Assembly: GCA_016271365.2 (NCBI GenBank)
Contig: CM057456.1
Coordinates: forward strand, 667,203,501 to 667,267,500
Direction of reading: 5' to 3'
Source: Neoceratodus forsteri
Lineage: Eukaryota; Chordata; Ceratodontiformes; Ceratodontidae
Length of the DNA stretch: 64,000 bases
Positions 23,801 to 36,880 of the stretch are shown here, one piece after another. The notes under the pieces were generated by a model. That model searched no databases. It was not told the origin of the DNA and saw only the letters and a program-made list of their open reading frames with translations. A program made the translations under genes and the position numbers. The number at the start of each line of letters is the position of its first letter. The first letter of the stretch is position 1.

Positions 23801-26050
23801 ACCCCCTACCATCAGTCACAGCACAGATCCCCATTCCCCCATCGTAACAGCACTAGTCACAGTACTGCACCCCTTCCCATATTACAGCACTGATCATCAT
23901 TCCCCAACATTCACACCACTGCCACCTTACCCCAAAAGTCACAAAACTGACACCCGCTAAAATCAGTTACAGCACTGATCCACATTCCCAGACAGTAACA
24001 GCACTAGTCACAGCACGCACCACATCCCATCTAACAGCGCTAATCATTAATAACCAGCATTCACACCACAGCCACCTCACCGCCAAAAGTCACAAAACTT
24101 ACACCCCATCAGTCAAAGCACTGATCCTCATTGCCCCATAGTAACAGCACTAGATACAGTACTGCACCTCATCCCAACTTACCACACTGATCATCAACTC
24201 CAAACAGTCACACCACAGTCACCTCAAACTGAAAAGTCAAAGCACTGATCCCCATTCCCATATAGTAACAGCATGTGTCACAGAACAGCACCCCATCCTA
24301 TCTAACAGCACTGATCATCAATCCCCAAAAGTCACCGGACAGCCGGTCTATCCCAAAACCTAGCAGTCACAGCAATAACCATTCACCCCTCAGAGTCACA
24401 GTAGTGATCCCCAATACCCCACGGTAATAGCACTTGTCACATTACTGCACCCTGTCCCATCTTACAGTACTGATCATCAATCCCCAAAAGTTACAACACA
24501 GTCACGTCAAGCTCAAAAGTCCCAGAACAGACACTCCCTACCATCAGTCACAGCGCTGATCGCCATTCAACCGAAGTAAAAACACTAGTCACAGTACTGC
24601 ACCCCATCTCATCCTACAGCACTGATCATCAATCCCCAACAGTCACAGCACAGCCACCTCACCCCCAAAAGTCACAGAACTAACACCCCCTACCATCAGT
24701 CACAGCACTGATCCCCATTACACCACAGTAACAGCACTAGTTATAGTTCTGCACCCCATGCCATCTTACAACACTGATCATCAATCCCCAGAAGTCACAC
24801 CACAGAAACCTCACCCCCACAAAAGTCACAGAAGTGACACCCCTACCATTAGTTACAGCACTGATTCCATTCCTCCATAGTAACAGCACTAGTCACAGTA
24901 GTGCACATCCAATCTTGCAGCACTGATCATCAGTCCCCAGCAGTCACACCACAGCCACTTCACCCCCAAAGTCACAGAACTGACACCCCTACCATCAGTC
25001 ACAGCACAGATCCCCATTCCCCCATCGTAAAAGCACTAGTCACAGTACTGCACCCCTTCCCATCTTGCAGCACTGATCATCAATCCCCAATATTCACACC
25101 ACTGCCACCTCACCCCAAAAGTCAAAAAACTGACACAAACTAAAATCAGTTACAGCACTGATCCACATTCCCAGACAGTGACAGCGTTAGTCACAGCACT
25201 GCACCACATCCCATCCAACAGCACTAATCATTAATCCTGAACATTCACACCACAGCCACCTCATCCCCAAAAGTCACAAAACTTACACCCCTACCATCAG
25301 TCAAAGCACTGATCCTCATTGCCCCATAGTAACAGCACTAGATACAGTACTGCACCTCATCCCAACTTACCACACTGATCATCAATTCCAAACAGTCACA
25401 CCACAGTCACCTCAAACTGAAAAGTCAAAGCACTGATCCCCATTCCCATATAGTAACAGCACTTGTCACAGCACTGCACCCCATCCTATCTAACAGCACT
25501 GATCATCAATCCACAAAAGTCACCAGACAGCTGGTCTATCCCCCAACCTAGCAGTCACAGCAATAGCCATTCACCCCTCAGAGTCACAGCACTGATCCCC
25601 ATTCCCCCACGGTAATAGCATTTGTCACATTACTGCACCCCTGTCCCATCTTACAGTACTGACCATCAATCCCCAAAAGTTACAACACAGTCACCTCAAG
25701 TTCAAAAGTCCCAGAACAGACACTCCCTACCATCAGTCACAGCACTGATCGCCATTCAACTGAAGTAACAGCACTAGTCACAGTACTGCACCCCATCTCA
25801 TCCTACAGCACTGATAGTCAATCCCCAACAGTCACAACAGTCACCACAGCCCTAAAAGACACAGAACTAACACCCCTACCATCAGTCACAGCACTGATCC
25901 CCATTACACCACAGTAACAGCACTAGTTACAGTTCTGCACCCCATGCCATCTTACAACACTGATCATCAATCCCCAAAAGTCACACCACAGAAACCTCAC
26001 CCTCAAAAGTCACAGAAGTGACACCCCTGCCATCAGTTACAGCACTGACT
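23780..26050 (+). repeat. 1.18-kb tandem duplication
   Basis: Block 23780-24860 is repeated at 24965-26045 with a constant offset of 1,183 bp (about 8 units). Landmarks: AATCAGTTACAGCACTG followed by CACATTCCCAGACAG at 23961 and 25144; CACAGATCC followed by CCCCCATCGTAA at ~23823 and ~25006; a CAGAAGTGACACCC unit at both right ends. Confidence 0.8.
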
Positions 26051-27092
26051 CCTATTCCCCCATTGGAACAGCACTAGTCACAGCACTGCACCACATCCCA
26101 TCTTACAGCACTGATCATCAATCCCCAACAGTCACACCACAGACACCTCTCCCCCAAAAGTTACAGAACTGATACCCCCTACCATCAGTCACAGCACCGA
26201 TCCTCATTCTCCCTTAGTAACAGCATTAGTCACAGTACTGCACCACATCCTATCTTACAACACTGATCATCAATTCCCAACAGTCACACCACAGTCACCT
26301 CTCCCCCAAAAGTCACAGAACTGACAATCTTATCATCAGTCACAGCACCAATCCTTATTCCCCCATAGTAACAGCACTAGTTACAGTACTGCAACACATC
26401 CCAACTTACCACACTGATCATCAGTCCCCAACAGTCACACCACAGTCACCTCAAACTGGAAAGTCACAGCACTGATCCCCATTCCCCTATAGTAAAGGCA
26501 CTCGTCACAGAACTGCACCACAACCTTGCTAACAGCACTGATCATCAATCCCCAACAGTCATAGAACTGCTGTTCTATCCTCCAACCTACCAGTCACAGC
26601 AATGACCATACACCCCTCAGTGTCACAGCACTGATCCCCATTCCCCCCACAGTAGCAGCACTAGTCACATTACTGCACCCCATGATATCTTACAGTACTG
26701 ATCATCAATCCCCAACAGTCACACCACAGTCACCTCAAGCTCAAAAGTCACAGAACTGTCCCCCCACCATCAGTCACAGCACTGATCCCTATTAACCCAT
26801 AGCAACAGCACTAGTAACAGTACTGCACCCCATCTCATCTTACAGCACTGATCATCAATCCCCAACAGTCACACCACAGCCACTTCACCCCCAAAACTCA
26901 CAGAACTGACATCCCCTAAGATCAGTTACACCACTTATCCCCTTTCACCCATAGTAACAGCACTAGTCACAGTACTGCACCCCATCCCACCTTGCAGCTC
27001 TGATCATCAATCCCCAACAGTCACACCACAGCCACTTCACAACAAAAAGTCACGAAACTGACACCCCCTACCATCGGTCACAGCACTGATCC

Positions 27093-28700
27093 TCATTCCA
27101 CCATAGTAATAGCACTAGTCACTGTACTGCATCCTTCTCATCTAACAGCCCTGATCATTAATCCCTATCATTCACAGCACAGCCATCTCACATCCAAAAG
27201 TCACAGAACTGACAACCCTTACAATCAATCGAAACACTGATCATCATTCCCCCATAGTAACAGCACTTGTCACAGCACTGCACCCCATCCTATCATACAG
27301 CACTGATCTTCAATCCCCATCAATCACTGAACTGCTCTTCTATCCCACAAAGTGGCAGTCACAGCAATGACCTTACACCCCTCAAAGTCACACCACTGAT
27401 TCCACATTCCCCCACAGAAGCAGCACTTGTCCCATTACTGCACCCCATCCCATATTACAGCACTGATCATCAATCCCCAACAGTTGCAGGACAGGCACCT
27501 CAATCCCAAAAACCTCAGAACTGTTCCTCCTACCATCAGTCACGGAACCTGATCCCCATCACATCATAGTAACAGCACTAGTCACAGTAATGCACTTCAT
27601 TCCTTCTTACAGCACTGATCATCAATCCCCAACAGTCACACCACAGCCACCTCACCCCGAAACATCACAGAACTGACACCCCCTAGCATCAGTAACAGCA
27701 CTGATCCCCGTTCCACCATTGTAATAGGACTAGTCACAGTACTGCACCCCATCCCATCTTATACCACTGATCAACAATCCCCAAACAGTCACACCACAGC
27801 CACTTCACCCCCAAAAGTCACAGAACTGACACCCCCTACCATCGGTCACAGCACTGATGCACATAACCCCACAGTAACAGCACTTGTCACAGCACTGTAC
27901 CACATCCCATCTTACAGCACTGATCATCTATCCTAATAGTCACACCACAGCCACCTCACCCCCAAACATAACAAAACTGACACCCCCACTATCAGTCACA
28001 GTACTGCTCCTCATTCCACCATAGTAATAGCATTAGTCACTGTACTGTATCCATCTCATCTAACAGCCCTGATCATTAATCCCTATCATTCACAGCACAG
28101 CCACCTCACATCCAAAAGTCACAGAACTGACAACCCTTACAATCAGTCGAAGCACTGATCATCATTCCCCCATAGTAACAGCACTTGTCACAGCACTGCA
28201 CCCCATCCTATCATACAGCACTGATCTTCAATCCCCATCAATCACTGAACTGCTCATCTATCCCACAAAGTGGCAGTCACAGCAATGACCTTACACCCCT
28301 CAAAGTCACATCACTGATTCCCCATTCCCCCACAGGAGCAGCACTTGTCCCATTACCGCACCCCATTCCATATTACAGCACTGATTATCAATCCCCAACA
28401 GTTGCAGGACAGGCACCTCAATCCCAAAAGTCTCAAAACTGTCCCTCCTACCATCAGTCACAGAACCTGATCCTCATCACCTCATAGTAACAGCACTAGT
28501 CACAGTACTGCACTTCATTCCTTCTTACAGCACTGATCATCAATCCCCAACAGTCACACCACAGCCACCTCACCCCCAAACATCACAGAACTGACACCGC
28601 CTAGCATCAGTGACAGCACTGATCCCCGTTCCACCATTGTAATAGCACTAGTCACAGTACTGCACCCCATCCCATCTCATACCACTGATCATCAATGCCC
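27093..28700 (+). repeat. 918-bp tandem duplication
   Basis: TCTAACAGCCCTGATCATTA starts at 27141 and 28059, exactly 918 bp apart (six units). Matching continues through a type B unit with ATCAATCACTGAACTGCTC to the CCCCGTTCCACCATTGTAAT unit near 27716 and 28624. The copies are very similar, so this is probably one of the youngest duplications in the window. Confidence 0.85.
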
Positions 28701-31700
28701 AGTCATACCACAGCCACTTCACCCCCAAAAGTCACAAAACTGACACACCTTAACATCAGTCATTGCACTGAACCCCATTCCCACAGAGTAACAGCACTAC
28801 TCACAGTACTGCACCCCATCCCATCTTACAGCACTGACCATCAGTTCTCACAGAGAAACACCACAGACACCTCTCCCCAAAAAGTCACAGAACTGACAAC
28901 TCCTATCATCAGGCACAGCACTGATCCCCATAACCAATAGTTACAGAACTAGTCACATTTCTGCTCCCCATCTCATCAAATAGCACTGATCATCATTCCC
29001 TAAGAGTCACACCACACCCACCTGACCCCAAAAGTCACAGAACTGACACCCCCTTCATCAGTCACAGCAGTGATCCCCATTCCCCCATAGTAACAGCAGT
29101 AGTCACAGTACTGCACCACAACCAATCTTGCAGCACTGATCATCAGTCCCCAGCTGTCACACCGCAGCCACCTCACCTCAAAAGTCATGGAACTGACACC
29201 CCCTACCATCAGTCACAGCACAGATCCCCATTCCCCCATCGTAACAGCACTAGTCACAGTACTGCACCCCTTCCCATCTAACAGCACTGATCATCAATCT
29301 CCAACATTCACACCACAGTCACCTCACCCCAAACGTCACAAAACTGACACCCGCTAAAATCAGTCACAGCACTGATCTGCATTTCGAGACACTAACAGCA
29401 CTAGTCATAGCACTGCACCCCATTCCAACATACCATACTGATCATCAGTTCCAGTCACACCACAGTCACCTCAAACTGAAAAGTCACAGCACTGATCCCC
29501 ATTCCTCTATTGTAACAGCACTTGTCACAGCACAGCACCACATCCTATCTTACAGCACTGATCATCAATCCCCAAAAGTCACAGAACTGCTGGTTTACCC
29601 CCCAAAATAGCAGTCACAGCAATGACCATACACCCCTCAGAGTCACAGCACTGATCCCCATTCCCCCACAGTAATAGCACTAGTCACAATACAGCACCCC
29701 ATCCCATCTTACAGTACTGATCCTCAATCCCCAAAAGTCACACCACAGTCACCTCAAGCTCGGAAGTCACAGAACTAATCCCCCACCATCAGTCACAGCA
29801 CTGATCCAAATTCCACCACAGTAACAGCACTAGTCGCAGTACTGCAACCCATCTCATAGCACTGATCAATACCCAACAATCACACCACAGCCTCCTCATC
29901 CCCAAAAGTCACAGAACTGACTCCCCCTACCATCAATCACAGCACAGATCCCCAATAACTGATAGTAACAGCACTAGTCACAGTACTGCAGCCCATCTCA
30001 TCTTGCAGCACTGATCATCATTTCCCAACAGGAACACGAAAGCCACCTCACCCCCAAAAGTCACAGGCCTGACACACCCTACCATCAGTCACAGCACTGA
30101 TCTGCATTCCGTCATAGCAGCAGCTCTTGTCGCAGTACTGCACCCCATCCCTTCTGACAGCACTGATTGTCAATCCCCAACAGTCACACCACAGCCACCT
30201 CACCGACAAAAGTCACCGAACTGACACCCTCTCTTATCAGTCACAGGTCTGATCCACATTCCCCCACAGTAATAGCTCTAGTCAAAAATACTGCACCCCA
30301 TCCGATCTTACAGCACTGGTCATCAATCCCCAACACTCACACCACAGCCACCTAAAAGTCACAGAACAGACACCCCCCGCAATCAGTCACAGCACTGATC
30401 CCACTTCCCCATAGCAACAGCACTAGTCACAGTACTGCATCCCATCCCATCCCATCTTACAGCACTGATCATCAATCCCCAACAGTCACAGAACTGCCAC
30501 CTCACCCCCAAAATTCACAAAACTGACACTTCTAGCATCAGTCAAAGCAGGGATCCATATTACCCCACAGTAACTGCACTAGTCAAAATACTGTACCTCA
30601 TCTGATCTTACAGAACTGTTCCTCAATGCCCAACAGTCACACCACAGTAACCTCACCCTCAAAAGTCACAGAACTGACACCCCCTACCATCAGTCACTGA
30701 AATAGATCCCATTCCCCATAGGAACTGCACTAGTCACAGTACGGCACATCATCCCATCTTACAGCACTGATGATCAAATGCCAGCAGTCACACCACAGCC
30801 TCCCCACCCACCCAAAAGTCAAAAAACGGACACTCCTACCATCAGTCATAGCACGGATCCATATTACCCCACAGTAAAAGCACTAGTCATAGCACTGAAC
30901 CTCATCTCCTCTTACACAGCCACCTCACCCCCAAAAGTCACAGAGCTGACACCTCCTCCTATAAGTCATGGTACTGATCCTCATTCCTCATAGTAACAGC
31001 ACTAGTCACAGTACTGCACCACATCCCATCTTACTACACTGATCATCAATCCCTAACAGTCATACCACAGTCACATCATCCCAAAAGTCACGGAACTGAC
31101 ACCCCCTAATGTCCGTCACAGCACTGATCCCAATTCCCCCATAGTAACAGCACTTGTCACAGCACTGCATCCCATCTTACTTTACAGCACTGATCATCAG
31201 TTACCAATGGTCACAGAACTGCTCTTCTATCCCCCAAACTAGCAGACACAGCAATGACCATACAACCCTCAGACTCACAGCGCTGATCCCCATTCCCCCA
31301 CAGTAACAGCACTTTTCACATTACTGCACCCCATCCCATTTTACTGCACTGATCATCAGTCCCCTACGGTCACAGCATAGATACCTCACACCCTAAAGTC
31401 ACAGAACTGACACCCCCTACCATCATTCATTGCACTGATACCCATCCCAAACTTAACAGCACTAGTCACAGTTCTGCGCCATATCCCATCTTACAGCACT
31501 GATGATCAATCCCCAACAGTCACACCACAGCCACCTCACCCCTAAAAGACACAGAACTGACAACCCCCTCCATCAGTCACAGCTATGACTTCATTCTCAA
31601 ATAGTAAAATCACTAGTCACAGTACTGCACAACATCCCATCTTGCAACACTGACTAGCAATCCCCAACAGTCACACCACAGCCAACTCACCCCCAAAGGG

Positions 31701-31799
31701 CACATAACTGATACACCCTAACATCAGTCACTGCACTGAGACCCATCCCCAATGTTACAGCACTAGCACAGTTCTGCACCATATCCCATCTAACAGTAC

Positions 31800-34700
31800 T
31801 GTTCAACAATCCCCAACAGTCAAACCACTGCCACCTCACCCCCAAAGGTCATAGAACTGAATCCCCCCACCATCAGTCACAGCACTGATCCCCATTCCCC
31901 CATAGTAACAGCAATACTCACAGTATTGTACCCCATCCGATCTTATAGCACAGATAATCAGTCCCCAGCAGTCACACCACAGCCACCTCACCATCAAAAG
32001 TCACACAACTGACACCCTACTTCAGCCACAGCACTGATCCTGATTCCCCCACAGTAACAGCACTAGTCACAGTACTGCACTTGATCCCATCTTACAGCAC
32101 TGATCATTAAGCCCCAACAGTCACACCACAGCCACCTCACCCCCAAAAGTCACTGAACTGACACCCCCTACCATCAGTCACAGCACTGAACCCCATTCCC
32201 CATAGTAACAGCACTAGTCACAGTACTGCAACCCATCCCATCTTACAGCACTGATTATAAATCCCTAACAGTCACAGAACTGCCACCTCTCCCCCAAAAG
32301 TCACAAAACTGGCACTCCTACCATCAGTCATAGCACGGATCCATATTACCCCACAGTAACAGCACTACTCATAGCACTGCACCTCATCCCATCTTTCAGC
32401 ACTGATCATCAATCCCCAAATGTCACACCAGAGCCACATCACTCCAAAAAGTCACAGAACTGACACCTCCTACTATCATTCATGGTATTGATCCTCATTC
32501 TTCATTGTAACAGCACTAGTCAAAGTACTGCACCACATTCCATCTTACAACACTGATCATCAATCCCTAACAGTCATACCACAGTCACATCACCCCAAAA
32601 GTCACAGAACTGACAATCCCTAATGTCAGTAACAGCACGGATCCCCATACCCTCATAGTAACAGCATTCATCACAGCACTGCACCCCATCCTATCATAGA
32701 GCACTGATCATCAGTCCCCAACTGTCACCGAACTGCTCTTCAATCCCCCAACCTAGCAGTCACAACAATGACAATACAACCCTCAGAGTCACAGTGCAGA
32801 TCCCCATTCCCCCACAGAAACAGCACTTTTCACATTACTGCACGCCATCTCATCTTACAGCACTGATCATCAATCTCCTACAGTCACAGCATAGACACCT
32901 CACCCCCTAAAGTCACAGAACTGACACCCCCTAACATCAGTCGCTGCACTGATACCCATTGCAATCTTTACAGCACTAGTCACATTTCTGCACCATATCC
33001 CATCTTACAGAACTTATGATCAATCCCCAACAGTCACACCACAGCCATCTCACCCCCAAAAGTCACAGAACTGACACCCACCCCCATCAGTCACAGCTCT
33101 GATCCCCATTCCCAAATAGTAACATCACTAGTCACAGTACTGCACAACATCCCATCTTGCAACACTGACCATCAATCCACAAGAGACAAACACCAGAGCC
33201 ACCTCACCCCAAAAGTCACAGAACTGACACACTATCATCAGTCACTGCACTGCTACCCATCCCCATCGTTACAGCACTAGTCACACTTCTGCACCATATC
33301 CCATCTTACAGCACTGATCATCTATCTTCAACAGTCACACCACAGCCACCTCACCCCCAAAAGTCACAGAACTGACACCCCCACAATCAATCACAGCACT
33401 GATCCCCATTCCACCGTAGTAATTGCACCACTCACAGTATTGTACCCCATCCGATCTTACAACACTGATCATCAGTACCCAGCAGTCACACCACTGCCAT
33501 CTCACCACCAAAAGTCACACAACTGACACCCTACCGTCAGTCACAGAACTGATCCCTGTTCCCCCATAATAACAGCACTAGTCACAGTACTGTACCCTAT
33601 CCCATCTTTCATCATTGATCATCAATCCCCAACAGTTACACTATAGCCACCTCACCCCCAAAAGTCACAAAACTGACAACCCTAAAATCAATCACTGCAC
33701 TCATCCACATTCCCCACAGTAACAGCACTAGTCAAAGCACTGCAACACATACCACCTTTCACAATGAGCATCAATCCCCAACAGTCCCAATACAGAAACC
33801 TCTCCCCAAAAGTCACAGAACTTACACCCCATCATCAAAATCAGCACTGATCCACATTCCCCCACATTAACAGCACTATTCTCAGTACTGCACCCCATTC
33901 AATCTTACAACACTGAACATCAGTCCCCAAGAGTCACACCACAGTCACCTCAAACTCGAAAGTCACAGAAATGACACTCCCCATCAGTCACAGCAGTGAT
34001 CAACATTAACCCATAGTAATACCACTAGTCACAGTACTGCAACCCATCCTGTCCTGCAGTACTGATTATCAATACCCAACATTCACACCACTGCCACCTC
34101 ACCCCTAAAAGTCACAAAACTGACACCTCATGAAATCAGTCACAGCTCTGATCCAATTTCTCCCACAGTAACAGTACTAGTCACAGCACTGCACCACATC
34201 CCATCTTACAGTACTGATCATCAATCCCCCATCAGTCACACCACAGACACCTCACCCCCAAAAATCACAGAACTTACACCACTTGCCATCAGTCACAGCT
34301 CTGATCCTCATTCCCCCATAGTACTGCACCACATCGTATCTTATCACACTGATAATCAGTCCCCAACAGTCATACCACAGTCACCTCAAACTGAAAAGTC
34401 ACAGCACTGATCCCAATTACCATACAGTAACAGCACTTGTCATAGCACTGCACCCCATTCTATCTTACAGAACTGAACATGAATCCTAAACTGTCACAGA
34501 ACTGCTGTTCTATCCCCAAACCTAGCAGTCACAACAATGACCATACACTTCTCAGAGTCACAGAACTGATCCCCTTTCCCCCACAGTAACAGATCTAGTC
34601 ACATTACTGCACCCCATCCCTCATATAGTACTGATCATCAGTCCCCAACAGTCAGACCACAGTCACCTATAGCTCAAAAGTCACAGAACTGACCCCCCTA

Positions 34701-36880
34701 CCATCAGTCATAGCACTGTACCCCATTCCACCACAGTAACAGCACTAGTCACACTATGGCACCCCATCTCATCTTACAGCACAAATAGTCAAACCCCAAC
34801 ACTCACACCACAGCAACCACACCCCCAAAAACTCACAAAACTGACAACTCCTAAAATCAATCGCAGCACTCATCCACATTCCCCACAATATCAGCACTAG
34901 TCAAACCACTACACCACATACCACCTTTCAGCACTGAGCATCAATCCCCAACAGTCCCACCACAGAAACCTCACGCCCAAAAGTGACAGACCTTACACCC
35001 CCACCGTCAGTATCATCACTGATCCACATTCCCTCATAGTAACAGCACTAGTCTCAGTACTGCACCCCATCCCATCTTACAACACTGATCATCAATCCCC
35101 AACAGTCACACCACAGTCACTTCAAACTCAAAAGTCACAGAAATGACACCCCCCACCATCAGTCACAGCAGTGATCAACAATCCCCCATAGTAACAGCAA
35201 TAGTCACAGCACTGCACCACATCCAATTTTACAGCACTGATCATCAATCCCCAACAGTCACACCACAGCCACCTCACCACCAATAGTCACAGAACTGACA
35301 CCCCGACCATCAGTCACAGCACTGATCCCCATTCTCCCTTAGTAACAGCACTAGTCACAGTACTGCACCATGTCCCATCCTGAAGCACTGATTATCAGTC
35401 ATCAGCAGTCACACCAAAGTCACCTCACCCCCAAAAGTCACAGAACTGATTCCCCCTTCCGACAGTCACAGCACAGATTCCCATTCCCCCATAGTTACAG
35501 CACTAGTCAGAGTACTGTACTCCATCCCATCTTACAGCACTGATCAATAATCCCCAACAGTCATGCCACACCCACTTCATCCCCAAAAGTCACAGTACTG
35601 ACATCCCCAGCATCAGTGACAGCAAGGATCCCCTTTCCCACATAGTAACAGCACTAGTCACAGTACTGCAATACATCCAATCTTACAGCACAGATGATCA
35701 ACCCCCAACAGTCAAACGACACCCTCATCAAACCCAACATTCACAGAAATGATACCCCTTACCACCAGTAACAGCACTGATTCGCATTTCCCCATAGTAA
35801 CAGCACTAGTCACAGTACTGCACCCCAATTCATCTTGCAGCACTGATCAGTCCCCAGCCATCACACCAGAGCCACCTCACAGCCAAAAGCAACAGAACTG
35901 TCACTCCCTAAAAGCAGTCACAGCACTGATCGCCATTCACCCATCGTAAAAGCACTAGTCTCAGTCCTGCACCCCATCTGATCTTTATTTATTTAAACAG
36001 CAGTTTGGAAAACCTTTGAGCCATAGGCTCATTTACAAAGGTACCTTGTCACCTATCTTGAAGCACCATCATCAATCCCCAACATTCACACCATCACACC
36101 TCACCGCTAAAAGTCACAAACTGACCCCTAAAATCAATCACAGTTCTGATCCATTTTTCCCAACAGTAACAGCACTACTCAGAGTACTGTACTCCATCCC
36201 ATCTTACACCACTGATAAATAATCCCCAACAGTCACACCACACCCATCTCACTTCCAAAAGTCACAGTATTGACACCCCCAGCATCAGTCACAGCAGTGG
36301 AACCCTTTCCCACATAGTAAAAGCACTAGTCACAGTACTGAACCACATCCGATGTTACAGCACTGATGATCAATCCTCAACAGTCACACTACAGCCACCT
36401 CAAACCCAATATTCACAGAAATGACACCCCTCACCATCAGTCACAGCACTGATTCCCATTTCCCCATAGTAACAGCACCAGTCACAGTACTGCACCCCAA
36501 CGCATCTTGCAGCACTGATTATCAGTCCCCAGCGATCACACCAGAGCCACCTCACAACCAAAAGCCACAGAACTGACACCTCCTACCATCAGTCACAGCA
36601 CTGATCCCCACTCCCTGATCGTAAAAGCACTAGTCACAGGACTGCATCCCATCCCATCTTACAGCACTGATGATCAATCCCCAACATTCACACCACTGCC
36701 ACCTCACCCCTAAATTTCACAAAACTGATACCCCCAAAAATCAGTCACTGCCCTGATTCAATTTCCCCCACAGTAACAGCACGAGTCACAGCACTGCACC
36801 ACATCCCATCTTACAGTACTGATCATCAATCCCAATCAGTCACACCACAGCCACCTCACCCCCAAAAGTCACAGAACTTA
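31800..36880 (+). repeat. Left copy of 12.1-kb-spaced block
   Basis: About 5.1 kb nearly colinear with 43900-49010. Landmarks and offsets: 31857/43957 (12,100), 32181/44281 (12,100), 33821/45952 (12,131), 34321/46452 (12,131), 35986/48111 (12,125), 36831/48960 (12,129). It carries the 69-bp LINE tail. Weaker colinearity continues to about 38800 at offsets of 12.45-12.9 kb. Confidence 0.85.
35986..36054 (-). mobile_element. 69-bp LINE/SINE 3' tail fragment, left copy
   Basis: Non-satellite insert flanked by a candidate 5-bp target duplication ATCTT (35981-35985 and 36055-36059). On the minus strand it reads GAGCCTATGGCTCAAAGGT and ends in TTTAAATAAATAAA. The same GAGCC...GGCTCAAAGGT hairpin and AAATAAAT tail end the longer element at 55141-55608, so both probably come from the same or a related non-LTR family. 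Too short to classify further. Confidence 0.7.

Larger units (their letters stand above)
18413..35985 (+). repeat. 152-bp satellite array, segment 3
   Basis: Uninterrupted satellite, about 115 units by length. Type B units lie near 18618, 19690, 21325, 22392, 24336, 25530, 26565, 27330, 28247, 29585, 31208, 32728 and 34498. The segment contains higher-order duplications of ~2.71, ~1.18 and 0.918 kb, entered separately. A unit with an 18-base deletion, joining CCCCCATAGTA to CTGCACC, occurs at 34321. No RNA gene or coding sequence was recognised. Long open stretches on either strand are satellite read-through. Confidence 0.97.
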
